Source: Rosellinia necatrix (lineage: Eukaryota > Ascomycota > Sordariomycetes > Xylariales > Xylariaceae). Taken from it: a DNA stretch of 64,000 nt. Positions 48,013 to 59,763 of this stretch are shown here, one piece after another (position 1 is the stretch's first letter; each line of letters opens with the position of its first letter). The notes below the pieces were generated by a model. That model worked only from the letters and a program-made list of their open reading frames with translations. It did not search any database and was not told the origin of the DNA. Location of the stretch: assembly GCA_021209875.1 (NCBI GenBank), contig JAGYVD010000002.1, positions 2,418,001 through 2,482,000 of the forward strand, given 5' to 3'. The position numbers and the translations under genes are program-made.

Positions 48013-49984
48013 GATGATTGTGGCTACCTAGCAGGTGCACGGGTTGATGGACAGTGCATGATGGTTTTATGTGGGGGTTGAATGGCGGGTTTGCTTATAA
48101 CCTCGGTCTTGGGGAAAATCGAGGTCGCCTTTCCCAACAAAATCCAATACCCCTCAATCACATGACACGGAGTCTTTAGAGGGACCTCGTAGTGTTTGCT
48201 CGCTGCAGCTGAACCTCTGTGCACTACCTCTAGATAGTGGGGCTCAGGACCCAACTCCACAGGTCGCTCTACCCTCCTGGACCTCGGATTACTAGGTACT
48301 TACCTACACTACCTAAATCTCAGCACAGCAAATCGGTACCTAGGTATTTACCAAGGACAGCATCGGGATTGGCTGGGTATGGTCAGAAATGCGGTGTGTA
48401 TATTGAATATATAGATTGGTAGTTTTATTGGCATATTGGCACCGACGTTTACTTTGCTTCAAGTATGAAACATGAAACCAATGAGCACATTCCACACGAG
48501 ATATGACATAGGAATTGCTTTGATACTTGGTACATGCATAGTACCTTCGTATATGTATCTACCTACTTTACTCACCTGAGCAGTATGTACTGTTGCTATC
48601 TCTTGTGCACATCATGATGCAAAGCCTAAGAGGGTAGTTCACACACGAAGATAAAGAATGCTTAACGTGACAGCTTACACCGGTTCGTCTATAGTAGACT
48701 CTATACTATTGGTCTATACCATTGCGCATTGTACTGAAGAACAGTTCATCGTCCCTGGGGTGTGATACAGGGTATGTAGCTGGAGATACCTTCCTCATCA
48801 GTGCCAAATCAGCGCCAAATTGGGGTCGAGATTACAAGGAGCTAACCGCATACAGTACAGATACCGGATTGTTGGGCCACTCTCTGTCTCAGCCTGCTTA
48901 AGAAACACATGCCAACCGGCACTGGAGTCTGACAACCAGCGCATTCTCTAGTGTAGCTTCGGGCACACCTGCCAACAATTCTGTTTGGCTTCAGTAGTCG
49001 CAAGGTATTATGTATATGTAGTATATGTAGTACATATGCTGTTTGCGAGTACCCAGCTCGTCACCAGCTCGTCACAGGGATCATTGCGCTTGGGATCTTG
49101 GATCCTGAAGCTCCAATGAACCTGGAAGGTAAGGATCTGTAAACTGGTTCAGTTAACCAAGGAACTAAGTACTGTCTATCCATCCCCATCTAATTTACCA
49201 AGTTGGTCAAGACACATACATACATACATACATAGTAAGGAGATAGTAAATCAAAACCAACGCTGCGCAAAATACTTGTTAATGACAGATTGGAATCCAA
49301 CAAAGAAGACGCCCGCCGATTCGCAACCCGCGGAAAGCCGGGACTCTTTGGGCGCAACCTACGCCTCTGGTTGGCCCAAAAGATGGACACATCGGTGCTT
49401 AGCGTAAGCCCCAATCCCTGCTACCCGGGCCCCATAGCACGTTTCTGGCAACTCTACCTATTCTAGCGCCGTTCTAGCGGACCTGCATGCTGCAGCTACG
49501 ATCCCCGACACCCAATGATATCACGGCATTGCTCATCTGGCCCAGCCGCTGCAAGTTCAACTGTTGAGCTCATGCCTAGTGCCACGGGTTGGTTTGGTGT
49601 CAACTCCCAATAACTATCAAAGTATTGAAGCAGTAGCCTCACGAGCCGCAAAACCACGAAGCTATGAGCCGATTCAGACTTCAAGGGAGCCCCAATGATC
49701 GACAAGGGCGATCTAACCGCGGCTTCCTCCTTCCCTACTACTACTGCTTTTCATCAGTTTTTTTTTTTTTATTAGTCTGCATTTTTGATTTTTCATAACG
49801 CCCCTTCCTTTTATCTGGTCCGTAACTGCGGTGTCTGGGGTCATGGTACTTGAGTTTATCTAGTTTCGATAAATGAGATTGGCGGGGAACTAAATTGTTA
49901 TCTTGTGAATCTCCATTTTGTCCCCCTTTGGTTGACACACCTTACCTATACCTAGATTTAAGATATTTACTCAATCCCATTCCC

Positions 49985-50066
49985 GCACGCCTTCCTTCCT
50001 CCTTGCTTACCTCTCTCCTTCCCTCCCTCTCTCCCTCCCTCCCTCCCCTCCTTCTCTCCTTCCTCG
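49985..50066 (+). promoter_or_regulatory. CT-rich promoter tract of the elongase gene
   Basis: An almost pure C/T stretch of about 80 nt (CCTTCC, CTCTCTCC, CCCTCCCT) lies 240-320 bases upstream of the elongase ATG. Such tracts often lie just before transcription start sites in filamentous fungi. Confidence 0.45.
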
Positions 50067-50303
50067 AGTCCATACCTAACGCTTAAAATCACCCTACCCT
50101 ACCTTGCTGGTCCCCTGGTGCCTTAGGTTTCTACTCCTGCTCACACCACACCTCCTTCCTCTGTCTCCCCTTCTCAACGAATTTGACTAGGCCTACTAAA
50201 CGTAACTGGAGGATATTCTGCGCCTCGAACAGAACACGGGCATCTTGATGCTGTCTCTCTACTAGGAACTTTGGGATTACAAAAGCACCGCTCCTTTGAT
50301 ACG

Positions 50304-51604
50304 ATGGCTACTCCCATCGTCTTTGCGTCGTACCCGGCGCGCAGCCTGTTTAAATTCCCTCCGCACTCTGACCCCCAACCGATACCCCCGCCTCACTTTG
50401 ATTATCTTTTCACGATACCTGAAAATTGGTATGCTGCCGCATTGGACCCCAAGGTTCCCGTCACCATTGCCGCCGTCTATGCTGTCTCGGCCAAGCTCCT
50501 GAACGCCTACAACAGGTCCACCGGCAAGAAGCCATGGGCCATCAGCAAAACCAGGGCCTTCCACGCATTCGTTGTCCTGCACAACGTATTCCTCGCTGTT
50601 TACTCGGCCTGGACATGGTATGGCATGTTGAGGGGGGCTTCAAAATACAATTGTGAGCCCGAACGGCCCCGATGGCTGGGCTGGTACTATCGACAGCTTT
50701 TGCAAGATGAATGGACCCGCCGGCTTGAAGAATGCACAGACTTATAATATGGCGTCTGGGACATGGGCTTCACTCTCAGGGATTGCGGGCTCCCCGAGCC
50801 GAGATCAGAGTGGCCGCCTTTGGAACAACGGCCTTGCCTTCTACGGTTGGCTCTTCTACATCAGCAAGTTCTACGAGGTTTTTGACACCCTTATCATTCT
50901 CGCCAAGGGCAAGTTCAGCTCAACCCTACAGACATACCATCACGCTGGTGCTATGATGGCAATGTGGGCTGGTATGCGCTACATGTCCGCACCTATCTGG
51001 ATCTTTGTTTTCTTCAACTCTGCCATCCACTCACTCATGGTAAGTTTATATACGCCGAACCATCATTAACACGCAATGTCTAACACCTTCTTAGTATACT
51101 TATTATACAGTGACCGCGTTCAACATTCGCGTGCCAACGTTCATCAAGCGATCCCTTACTTCGCTCCAAATATCGCAGTTCATTATTGGTGCCTCGGCGG
51201 CCATGGTCCACTCGTTCATCTCATACCTCGTACCTGTTCAGACTGCCGCCTCTGGGACTAAGTATCAGAAGGTGGACTGCATTGACACGACCGGCCAGAC
51301 ATTCGCCATCTGGCTAAACGTATTTTACCTCGCCCCTCTCACGTACCTGTTCGTGTCGTTCTTCATCGCAAGTTATCTCCGCCGAAGCAAGGCCGAGGTT
51401 GTGCGGGGAAAGACAGATCGACGTCTCAGCAATGTTGTTTTGGCTGAGAAGGCAAGCTGGGATGCGGCCCGTGGCCTCGAACGCGAAATGTATGGTGAAA
51501 GCAATGAAGGTGTCATTATTGAAGACAGCGATGAGTCGACTGGGTCCACCGAGATTCGACGCAGATCAACCCATTTGCAGGTTCCAACGGGAAAGAAGTA
51601 TTAG
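50304..51604 (+). CDS. ELO-family fatty acid elongase, with an internal frameshift
   Basis: Exons 50304-51039 and 51095-51604 flank a 55-nt intron (GTAAGT to CTTAG). Allowing one frameshift the protein is about 414 aa. ELO proteins are ER membrane 3-ketoacyl-CoA synthases that extend fatty acyl-CoA. Visible motifs: KFYEVFDT (KxxExxDT), TLQTYHHAGAMMAMWAG (HxxHH box with Gln for the first His), and NSAIHSLM|YTYY (NxxxHxxMYxYY), the last rebuilt exactly across the intron. Other helices include VPVTIAAVYAVSAKLLNAY, HAFVVLHNVFLAVYSAWTWY and FAIWLNVFYLAPLTYLFVSF. The tail is acidic with Ser. The frame breaks at a six-G run (50632-50637): the upstream frame ends WYGMLRG, and family sequence resumes one base over with LQNTIVSPNGPDGWAG. 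One G fewer would restore a normal ELO, so either a sequencing error or a recent loss is likely. No intron fits the gap. Confidence 0.92.
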
Positions 51605-52482
51605 CGACTCTATTTCCAACCGAGTATTTCAAGAGATTGGGCAAATCAGGCCCTCGTCGCGAATAATAACAACTGATTTGCATAGGGGGGGCCATGAGGG
51701 ACAAGGAGTTCAGGAGTACGAAAAATGTCATTCAAAATCATGGAAAGGTCGCCCGGTAATGCCAGGATTACGAGATTATTGTGCCAAATGAAGATTTTAA
51801 AGCTAAACAAGGTGTATGATTAAGAGTGCATAGACCTAAAATTGGAGTCCAGGGTTACTCCCCTTTCATTCAAAGTGCTGAGCCTCATGAATCTTTTCAC
51901 TCTTTGCAAAATACAGCCATGGGCCGTCCAGACTTCACTTTGATGATTTCGTTCTAGCTAACGAAAGCTTTCTTGAAACACGTCTTTATTAATGATCCAG
52001 GAGACGGCCCACATTGAACCCCACCACATACCATTGTACACTGGCCAACTGCAACTCCGACAATGGACCGCCAAAGCAGGTATACCTCATGATGAACAGC
52101 ATCACTATGAGACATGCGGCAATACTGACTATGGAGGCCCTTGGATGCCTGGACCTTAATGCGGACTCGAATCGTAATAAAAAGCACGAGAGAACAAGAG
52201 TTATGTTCCGCCACCGCCAGCACCCAGCATCGAAGCTACTCTAAAGCTACCGGACGGGAAGCATCGGATTCACTACGAAATGGATAAGGCGGCAAAAAAG
52301 TAGAGGATGTCGGTTTGGATAGACAATTCCTAACACGAACAGAAAAAGAAAACGCCCGGAGGTCTGTAGCGGTCGTGTGTCGCGTCCGGCGTTGCGGATG
52401 GGAAATATAGTAGGCAACCACACACGTATCGATAAGGCGAGCTTCGCTCGGCGGTGCCCCCCTCCTCTCCTCTCTAGCCGTC
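51605..52482. other. Intergenic, no gene seen
   Basis: 3' flank of the elongase gene and spacer. No ORF with domain or codon support. Confidence 0.5.
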
Positions 52483-53043
52483 CTAGCGGCTAGGATGCGC
52501 CGGTGCAGAGAAACCGGTACCGGCGCCAGTGCTAGGAATGGCAGCGGCAGCGGCAGCAGTGGCGTCGCCACCCCCGCCGACACTGCTCACGGGCGGACGG
52601 GGCGCGGCTCCCCGGACGTACACGGTGTACCGCCGGCGTTCCGTCTGCTCAAAACGCCACACGACGTACGGCTGCGCGGCGGCGGCGGTGGCGGCGAGGG
52701 AGGAGCGCCGCGGGGGGATGCCCACGGGCGACGACAAGCCCAGGGAGGAGGCGTGCAAGGGGGGCTGGTGGGCGGCGCCCGCCGCCGCCGCCGCCGCCGT
52801 CGCGGGCTGTCCCCGCCTGGCCCTGGCCCTGGCCCGCCGCGCCGCCGCCGCCGCCGCCAGCGTCATGGCGAGGGACGGCGCCGACGGCCCCGCGCCGAAG
52901 GCGCCCGGCTCTCCGGCCCAGCTCGTCATCGTGCCGCGGATGGAACTCGCGCGGATCATCGAGGGCCCCAGCCACGTGCCGCTGCCGTTGCCGGCGGGGG
53001 ACATGGCTGCGGTGACGGTGGTGAGGTGGTGATTCGCGTTCAT
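52483..53043 (-). CDS. Doubtful Ala/Arg-rich small ORF in a GC-rich island
   Basis: The minus-strand frame from ATG 53043 (MNANHHLTTV) gives 186 aa, rich in Ala, Arg, Gly and Pro, with poly-Ala runs (TLAAAAAARRARARARR, TAAAAAAGAAHQPP). One segment looks protein-like: PYVVWRFEQTERRRYTVYVR. The island is extremely GC-rich, and long frames are open on both strands (52,495-53,091 plus strand also), so openness alone proves little. A (T)18 run abuts the start. It could be a real small protein of unknown role or a chance ORF. Confidence 0.35.
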   Translation of the reverse strand: MNANHHLTTVTAAMSPAGNGSGTWLGPSMIRASSIRGTMTSWAGEPGAFGAGPSAPSLAMTLAAAAAARRARARARRGQPATAAAAAAGAAHQPPLHASSLGLSSPVGIPPRRSSLAATAAAAQPYVVWRFEQTERRRYTVYVRGAAPRPPVSSVGGGGDATAAAAAAIPSTGAGTGFSAPAHPSR

Positions 53044-54547
53044 GTTTTTTTTTTTTTTTTGCGTCGACACTGGGGCCCGCGTGGAAGGTAGATGGCGCGA
53101 GAGCAAGACGGTAGTCGTTGGGGGTGGGGAAGGGGGTTTGGTTCTCAGGAGCCGAATAACGGGACCCGGGTTTAGGCAAGTAGGTATGGTAGGTGGGTTC
53201 TAGTGTGAGCCTCCCGTGCCGCGGCGTGGTTCGGGGTGGAGTTCAAGACGATGACCCGATCTGTGTTGCGAAGATTGGCTAGGAAATATATATATATATA
53301 TACGTCCCGGGCGGACTGGCTGATGATGGTGCTGTGCGGCGCAGGTGGTATGCAAGGCAGGAGAAGAGAGTGCAGTCCTGGGGAGAAGAGTCAAGTCAAC
53401 AGTGGAAGAGCTACCCAGGTCTAAATAAACGACGGACCAAAAAGCCTGAAGGTAATGATTTGGTTGCCCCGAGCACCCGTTTCAATGGGATAATGGCTGC
53501 GCATATGAAATACTCCAAAGTGAATTAACGCCCATTGCTTTCGGGTCGCCGAGGCAACGAAGAGGTAGTAGTCAATAGAGTTAGTTGTCTACGATATCTT
53601 CCCCGCCCAACTTCACTGGAAGTTATGAAATCCATGTTAGTGAATGTGCTGTCTTTGGCTACACAATATATATTATTCCCATTACTCCTAATAGCGTCAC
53701 TTTTCGGCACTTAGACGTTGACTGACTCAGAGATATTATCCCCCAGTGTCCGTAGAGCTAACAGGTAAGACAACATTTAACATATATATCCCTACATTTC
53801 GTTCTAATAAACAGAGACAAGCTTTGAGAAGGGATGTTGATATGTGGCGGAAATCCCATCAACCTACCGGTAATGTTCACGATGTATTGCGCGAGGGGCA
53901 AGTCAAGGTTATTATATTATTATATCAACCGCCTATAGATTGGTTCATCCTGAATTCATAGCTAACGGACGATTCCTGATATCAACCTCAATATCCAGTT
54001 AATTCCTATGCAACGAGTGTCAAGTGACAAACGCCAAGTCTCATTGGCATTGTAAATGCTATTACCCAAGCTCCAAACTCCACCCATAACGCCTAGCCGG
54101 TCTATTTATTGGCCAGAGTAGGTAAACCAGCCAAGGGGAGAAAGATCAGACGTGCCACAGCCATGCGGCAAGCTTATCCCCAGATCCATATATCACTCTC
54201 ATGGCCAGTCCATGAATTGCCATTCCATTGGGTATCGTGATGTGCAAAGGAAATCCAGAAAAAAATTCTTGTATCCATTACCATGAGCTCTCCATGCGTT
54301 CTCCATGCATATTAGCCATCCAGGCTTCCGTATTGTTCTATATTACGGGTCGTTGATTTCGTGTGTGACAGAGACACCACCATCGTTATGATCGAGCGTC
54401 GCTTCATCACTGTTTCCCAAACTAATCTAGCCCCACATTCATGCGAACCGAGATTATAACAACTGAGACCTCGGTTGTCTAAGTGTGATAATACCCTAAA
54501 GCGTATGGAAAAACAAAAGCATAGGTTGTATAGGTTTGTAGCGTGAC
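53044..54547. other. Intergenic, no gene seen
   Basis: Contains a poly-T run at 53,044-53,060 and an (AT)n tract near 53,286-53,301. Small ORFs near 53.2-53.95 kb lack any motif. Confidence 0.5.
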
Positions 54548-55559
54548 TTAGAAGGTGCTCCAATGCCAATCCCGTGGAACACTCATCGCAATCTCGGCCG
54601 GATGTGGAACTGGGGGGGTGATGCCGGTCAGAGTCGTAGTGATAGGGCTCGCGGGGGCGGTCTGGGGACTTGGTTAACAGGTGAACCATCGCCTGACGCC
54701 TCGCTATTCGTCCTAGTGCGCCATGCTTGGAATTCGGAATAGCAATGCCCACATGCCCGGCTTATGGCCCCCCTGGGATTATAGTTTGCATTCTGGTCAA
54801 GCGGGACTCCAAGCGTAGAGTGTAGATCGCAAAAGATATTCCCACATCGTCTGCAGTGATGCCGCCTTGTCCAATAGTTGAAATGGCGTAGACATGATGG
54901 CTCATCGCAAATTGTAGCTTCGGCATCGGGCTAAAAATACCACATTAGCTATGGCTTTTAATAAGAAAAAAACGTTGCGTCCATAGCATGACACCTTGCA
55001 TAGGGTCCAGGATCACGAATGTGAGACCCCGGGGGAGGGGGGGGGTGGGAAGGGGGAGTTAGGACATACCTTCCAGTGGTGCCGCGTGGGTAGTGCTGTC
55101 GGCTCGGGAAATAGATCCAGATTCCACTCGCTCTCCAAGGACTTTCCACTCTCGCCGGTGGATCGTCGGCTCAGGAGGCTCCAAGCCCCCAACCCAGGTA
55201 AGCTTATGAAGCTATTGGCGGAAGACATGGGCCTGTCGTCATCTTGACCCGGTGTTTGCGGTTCGCCCTCCGATTTATTGTACGGGGCCTTTTTGTGGGG
55301 GGTGCTCGGTCGGTCGCAAGACCGCAGGCATGTAGAGCGGGCGTAATCGCTGAGGATGATTTGGTTTGGGCGATGATGGGGAACCATTATTAGAGGTACT
55401 CAGGGGGGAGATCTGCTGGGATTGACAGCCTTGGGCTACCTGCCGAGGCGCAGGGTCTGGCAGTTGCGCATGTGCATATGCGTGCGGCTGGGGTTGGCAA
55501 TGGAAGTAATGCGACGGCTGCGTATCGGCCAGCCGGGGCATGATGAAATCTGTCGCCAT
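54548..55559 (-). CDS. FYVE zinc-finger protein, with two homopolymer frameshifts
   Basis: Minus-strand exons 55559-55070 and 54930-54548 surround a 139-nt intron (GTATGT to TTTTTAG). With two one-base corrections the protein is about 290 aa. The N-terminus (MATDFIMPRLADTQ) is Pro/Gln-rich, then YMPAVLRP, SLLSRRSTGES and SEWNLDLFPEP lead into HHWK|PDAEATICDEPSC (the WxxD motif split by the intron). The finger then has FNYWTRRHHCRRCGNIFCDLH and ISRACGHC. All eight zinc ligands are visible, with His in place of one Cys (FCDLH). This should bind PI3P on endosomes or vacuoles. The C-terminus SVPRDWHWSTF matches the ending I recall for this fungal family. Breaks: near 55290-55302 (C6/A5 on the coding strand, one base too many) and at 54653-54657 (C5, one base too few). 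Either sequence error or a pseudogene. Confidence 0.88.
54931..55069 (-). other. Intron of the FYVE gene
   Basis: 139 nt, GTATGT donor after HHWK, TTTTTAG acceptor before PDAEA, phase 0. It contains C/G homopolymer runs near 55,030-55,046. The intron splits the WxxD motif of the FYVE finger. Confidence 0.85.
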
Positions 55560-58500
55560 CCTACGTCTGTTTACTTCTGTCTACTCCTGCCCGCGTCGCA
55601 AACCGTGGCAAGAAAGTTGCTTGAAGTCGCAAGACAAGTCGCCAGACGGGTGTTCGGCAACTATTGAGAGAATTGGATGTTTGCGGAAATTACTTGGTGT
55701 CGATGAATGGCGTCGCAACGACACAGCCAAACGACGAGTAGCCAGGTAGTGGCGAGGGCGGATCGCGCGGGATGCGATGCGATGTGATTCGACTGGTGAT
55801 GGGAGGAAAGGAGCCACAACCACGGCAACGGCCTGCACGACGAGATAAGACCACCGTCTGATTTGGCGCTTGTGCAGGCCAGCGGGACGGACGCGAACCG
55901 CAAATGAGTCGCAAATGAGCCGCCCTAGAGGGTAACCGCAGATCGGACGGTCAGGAGGCGGCAGCTGGCAGAGCAACAACACAAACAAATCTTGGCTGTC
56001 CTCGGATGGATCTGGGGATGGATCTGGGGCTTGGTCTTTGGTCTTGTTGGTGCTGGTCACGGCGTCACGGCGTCACGGCGTCACGGCGTCACAGCGACTT
56101 GGTTATCAGCACAGCCAGATGCTCGCTCTTTTGACTTGGATTCCGCCTCTGGGTTGATGTGAACCTGGAGCAAGTGGAATGAGCTCGGGTCACCTGGTCG
56201 GTCGATCGGTGGCAGTCTGCGCGCGCGAATGAGAATTAGTCGCTGCGCTGCTTTGTTCCGGTAGTTCAGCCACCTCTCGGGGCTGGCCCAGTCTCGGGGG
56301 GCGGTTACGTGGTGGTCGGTGGTTATCGGCGGCGAGCAAACAAGCAAGCGGAAGCAAGCGGAAGCAGGCAGATGGGTGAATTAGATGCACAGGCGATTAG
56401 ATGCACAGGCGTGTGTAGCCCCTCTGCTGCCCTCTGGCTGGATGAGTAGGCAGGTAGTTGGTTCGAGGGTATAATGAGAGATGAAGAATGGATGATAAAT
56501 GGCACACGACAGTCCTTGGTAGCAGCAGTAGCAGGAGAACGGGCTCACGATGCTTGGAGGCTCCCGTGCTGATAAGGTATCAATTATTATTAGTGTACGG
56601 CGGTACAAGCGGTACAAGCGGTGCAAGCGGTGCCTCCGTACTCGTGCTAGTCTCCCATGCGGGCGAGGCCCTTGTCAAGATACTATACCCTCGAGAAGGA
56701 GGATCGCCGAACACGGATGTATACAGTGCTCTCGACAGTAGGTATCGAAATGGCACTTTTAGCTTCTTGGCGCCCCTTCTTTCGTGAAGAATAGTGGGCT
56801 GATCGATATATATCTAGGTAACTACCTACCCACTTCCTATTATATACTGTACTAGAGAGAGAGGTATACTGTAACTACTGGGTAGCGATTTGCCATCCTC
56901 AGTAGTGCACATGGTAACTACCTACCTACCTAGGTACATAGAGCGCCATGCCTGGTCACGTATTACACTAGGTAGGTCTGCCACAGTGTTGGATGGGTGG
57001 CCAGTGTACTTAGTAACCCATGTAGGTAGGTAGTAATAGTAGTGTATGTACTTTATATACCTCTCTCCTCATAAGTGGATCAAGATGGTCCGCAGACTAA
57101 CTGGTACGGAGCAACTCAAGACGAAGGGCAAACAGAGGGGTGTCATTTTAAGAGAGCGGTCAGCAAACTTGCAAGTTTTTGTACTCAAGGCTATACTTTT
57201 TTTTTTTCCCCCTGGATATGTATGTATACATGTCTGTATATATGTATGTATGAAAGAAGATGTGTGTAACTTATATAAATATCACTCACTGCTACCACAT
57301 GCTTTCGTCTGTATTTCGATTTCTGCCCCTTACAACTATCAAGGCAACCGACTCTGCTGTTGTTCGTAACTGCAAGTAACTATAGCTCGATGCGTGGCCG
57401 GTGGCAAAGTTGATCTCCGTGTCTCGGCTTGCGTCGGTAGCCCCGACACCGGGTCTACAGCTTCGGAATATGAAAACGGGGACGCCACTCAAGCCTGAGA
57501 GGATTATACCCGTATGTGAGTATGTACATACGCCATTTGAAGACTACATCTGCCCTCTCGAGTTGGTGGTTCATTTAAATGTCAATGTAATAGTTTCTGC
57601 CGTTCAAGGACTTTTTTCGTTCTTTACGCCTCTCTTCTTCTTTTAGTTCTTTCCTTCCCTTCTCTCTCCCCTCTCTTCCCACATACCCTCACACTGCCAC
57701 AGGATCATGGCTCAGCCCATTAAGATCCACCTACCTTTCCTGCATAGGACATGCTCTCGTCCTAGGTTAACTAGCTGCAACTAGATGTTAAGATGGGCGG
57801 GGAAGGGATTCTTAGTTGAAGCAAAAGCGCTTACGGCACCGAGAGCCACCTAGTCCAGGCATGGATTCAATTCATGGACGAATCAATTTTCACTTCATGG
57901 TTAGGGTCTGGAATGCATGGCGTAGGTAGCACATGTATTGCGGAGGGAGGGCAAGCCCAACAGCAAATAATTGGACGGTAGGTTACTGTACCCTCCGCAT
58001 ACAGGCGTCTCCCAACCCTTTAAAAAAAAAAAAAAAAAGCTCCTCTATAACCCCGCCACGACGGTTCATGCGGCTATGGTATGCTATGCAGTACTATACT
58101 AAAACATACGCGATGCCATTTTGCTCACCGAGAATGAATCCGCTGCTATATTCCCACTTAATTCCTGGGGAGAGACTAATTCCAAGTTATACCAGGCAAG
58201 CATCAGCGTTCCGTCAGCCCTGCCGTCAGTCATGCCGTTATACCGTTATGCCGTCATACCATCACCTGTCAAGGAGTGGTACTTGGAGTAGTAGTAGTAT
58301 TAACGTCTAATCAAGTGGTACTTGGAGTAGTAGAATAGGTCCTGTTCCTAGAGTCTACCTGAGGAGAGAATCTGAATCAAAGCAGGCGAGGTACCTGGGT
58401 ATAACTATCAAGTGTAGTTGGGGTGGGCATGGCCCAGATAGCAAGTATATAGTTGACTACAACTTGCCTACCTACCTAGGTAGTATACAAGTAGTTATAA

Positions 58501-59763
58501 GTATATGCCAAACGTTAAATCTGTCGCGTGTGACAGTACGCTGCGGCTAGGAGCACTGTCCCCTCACAGTGTCTGCAACGACCCATTCTCACTCAGGGTT
58601 CTTGGCGAGTGCCCAGCCCTGGCTCGTCTTGGTGCCATAGGGATACCCAATCAGCGCTACCCCAAAGATAAACCTGCAGCGCTAGGTGCTTGATTGCCGC
58701 CAAGCGGCGACATGCTGGCGCCTGCTTGCTTGCTTGTGGCAAGTACTGTGGGCGTTGTCGGTGTTGTTTTTGTATCCTCGGCGGTACCGCGATGTCGTCG
58801 GCAATGGTTACGCGGGGGCTCAGCAACGCGAGCCGGACCCGGGATCTGTGGCACGAGCTCTTCAACAATATCGTTCCTCATTTTTCGGGGGGTTTGAAAT
58901 CATACAGGTTGGAGCCAATATGCTTTATTCTCTTATCCTCTTGTCCATGAAGGACTACTTGCAAATTATGTTGCGGTAACACCTAGTTACCTGCCTACTC
59001 GTAGGCATGGCAGTAAACGAACCATAGACCCCTGAACCCGGCAAGCATAAAGCCCAGATGGGTCTCAACCAGCATCCTTATCGCTCGTTTATGGTTGGTC
59101 GCTCAGAGAATACCATACCGAACAGCAAAATTCATGATAAATCCGCGCGGCCAATGTTTTAAAGGGGACAACAGGGTCTGCTCACATGTCGCGATCTCTA
59201 AATAGAACATAATAAAAACGTCCGGGTCCATGGACCGAACGTTGAGCAATAAAGCTTACTTACACATCATTACCAGTCGAACTATTGTCATGAATCATTG
59301 ATTCGAAAGCGTAACTCTACCTTTGATATCTGCAACGCTGCCTCTTGGAATCCTTGATGTGTTTGTTTTACCCATTCAGCTACCTACAGGACTAAAGTGT
59401 TTGTTACCAGTCGCTAGGTAGGGTGAAGAATGCCTAGATCTATCTATATCTGTCTTGTATTGGTGAGGTTGTCTTAACATATGTTCAACAACGAACAAAT
59501 GCTCAGGTTGACGGTCCTAGTAAAGAAACACCGACCTTCACACTGTTGCATGTATAGTAGTTTATTTCCGTACCCATCCACGCAGTCCTATTTCGAAAAC
59601 CTTGCATCCTGGCCAACCAGCGATTATATGTCGACGTGGTCTGATTCTGATGGCCAATTTTGACAAACCAAGATGCATCGTGCGACCTCTATGTGTAGAG
59701 GCCCAAGCTCGTATCTCTGTCAATAGCGAGCAGCCAGTAGCGAGTGGCCAACAAGTGGTGGTT
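55560..59763. other. 4.2-kb intergenic region
   Basis: No gene is supported. It includes four CACGGCGTCA units at 56,058-56,095, a GGTACAAGC/GGTGCAAGC repeat at 56,602-56,635, AGGT tracts at 56.8-57.03 kb, poly-T near 57,199-57,208 and poly-A at 58,021-58,038. Multiple ORFs near 58.6-58.95 kb overlap in several frames without motifs. Confidence 0.5.
56058..56095. repeat. CACGGCGTCA decamer repeat (TGACG half-sites)
   Basis: Four tandem decamers, read directly. On the minus strand, the coding strand of the FYVE gene 500 bases away, each unit contains TGACG, the half-site bound by CREB/ATF-type bZIP factors. Regulation of the FYVE gene is only an inference. Confidence 0.7.

Larger units (their letters stand above)
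45883..50303. other. 4.4-kb intergenic region with tandem repeats
   Basis: No gene is supported. Visible repeats are CATCCCGTGG units at about 46,752-46,796, a run of about five GATGGTTGTTAGAA units at 47,944-48,010, T-rich tracts near 46,354-46,386 and 49,759, and a CT-rich tract at 49,985-50,066. ORFs are short and lack motifs. Confidence 0.5.

Noticed and set aside
50653..51069. Separate gene starting at 50653
   Set aside because: It begins with GTG in the middle of the elongase and carries the central ELO motifs. It is the downstream part of the frameshifted gene.
52495..53091. Long plus-strand ORFs in the GC-rich island
   Set aside because: Low-complexity Gly/Arg-rich frames that are open because the DNA lacks A/T. 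The minus-strand frame is slightly more protein-like and is listed with low confidence.
54312..54752. 146-aa minus-strand ORF at the end of the FYVE gene
   Set aside because: Wrong frame. The true frame encodes the last zinc ligands (RACGHC) and the SVPRDWHWSTF ending.
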